This document shows, piece after piece, positions 63,850-64,000 of a stretch of 64,000 nucleotides of DNA. The notes beneath the pieces are model-generated. The model had not been told where the DNA came from, did no database searches, and saw only the letters and a program-made list of their open reading frames with translations. The position numbers were made by a program, and so were the translations under genes. Source of the stretch: Fulvivirga marina (GTDB taxonomy: Bacteria > Bacteroidota > Bacteroidia > Cytophagales > Cyclobacteriaceae); the NCBI RefSeq assembly GCF_016775155.1, contig NZ_JAEUGD010000042.1:620001-684000 (forward strand). The letters run 5' to 3'. The stretch's first letter is position 1, and the number at the start of each line of letters is the position of its first letter.

Positions 63850-64000
63850 TTACATTTTGGGTATGTTAATAATCACTTTAGTGCCCTTGTCAGAATCTTC
63901 AAACGAAACAAGGGTCTTTTGGGGCCTGTTCATATTTATCAGGTCAAGCCGCTTCTTGGTTACAGACATGCCCCTGGATACGTAGACCGTTTTTTTTCTT
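63850..64000 (-). CDS. LytS-type histidine kinase, C-terminal end only
   Basis: The last about 49 codons of a gene entering from the right edge: GMSVTKKRLDLINM resembles the G-box helix of HPK7/8 kinases and the chain ends VIINIPKM. It is the presumed partner of the LytTR regulator, 1 bp apart. Confidence 0.8.
   Translation of the reverse strand, partial: RKKTVYVSRGMSVTKKRLDLINMNRPQKTLVSFEDSDKGTKVIINIPKM

Overview
The window looks like a chromosomal segment of a Bacteroidota bacterium, probably of the Cytophagales. The grounds are the gene families (SPOR/OmpA lipoprotein-like pairs, BACON domain, DUF4097 pairs, TPR histidine kinase, CarboxypepD_reg protein, YdiJ-type oxidase), the scarcity of Shine-Dalgarno sequences, and promoters of the TTTG-N19..21-TAnnTTTG type. 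No plasmid, phage or CRISPR signature is seen. One degenerate IS4-family element is present.

Layout. 1-2281: truncated hybrid histidine kinase (-). 2572-8836 (-): an assimilatory sulfur operon of ferredoxin, O-succinylhomoserine sulfhydrylase (metZ), siroheme sulfite reductase, cobA, sirC and cysH. 9069-12830: M42 aminopeptidase, CarboxypepD_reg protein, crcB, a PH-like membrane protein and a kinase-fold protein. 13284-16344: ECF sigma factor, HEAT-repeat anti-sigma-like protein and two DUF4097 proteins. 16452-25588: DoxX, a lipoprotein, a giant alpha-2-macroglobulin, and NfeD plus flotillin. 25871-27439: a helical-repeat protein. 27608-39576: leuACDB followed by ilvEDBNCA. 39606-53064: BACON metzincin, PBP1C, two SPOR/OmpA paralogs, asnB, TPR histidine kinase and YdiJ-like oxidase. 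53185-64000: NlpC/P60, tRNA-Ala(GGC), DUF1566 lipoprotein, acyltransferase, NTase-like protein, Crp/Fnr regulator, HD hydrolase, the IS remnant, small genes, OsmC, ACT, wHTH, DinB and a LytTR/LytS two-component pair.

The most interesting content is RNA-level amino-acid control. The sulfur operon starts with a recognisable promoter, then a SAM-I riboswitch. Eight bases after the riboswitch lies a 41-codon ORF ending in seven consecutive cysteine codons plus one more. A second, 22-codon leader with five Cys codons starts on the metZ stop codon (ATGA overlap). It is followed by an intrinsic terminator whose loop is exactly complementary to an 8-nt segment just after the leader stop: a trp-style attenuator in front of the sulfite reductase genes. 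A third attenuator, with a 24-aa leader rich in Ile and Val followed by a terminator, precedes ilvE. None of these short ORFs would be called by ordinary gene finders. Together they suggest that ribosome-mediated attenuation controls both Cys/Met and branched-chain amino-acid synthesis in this organism.

Limits: functions come from motif reading without searches, and RNA structures were paired by hand.
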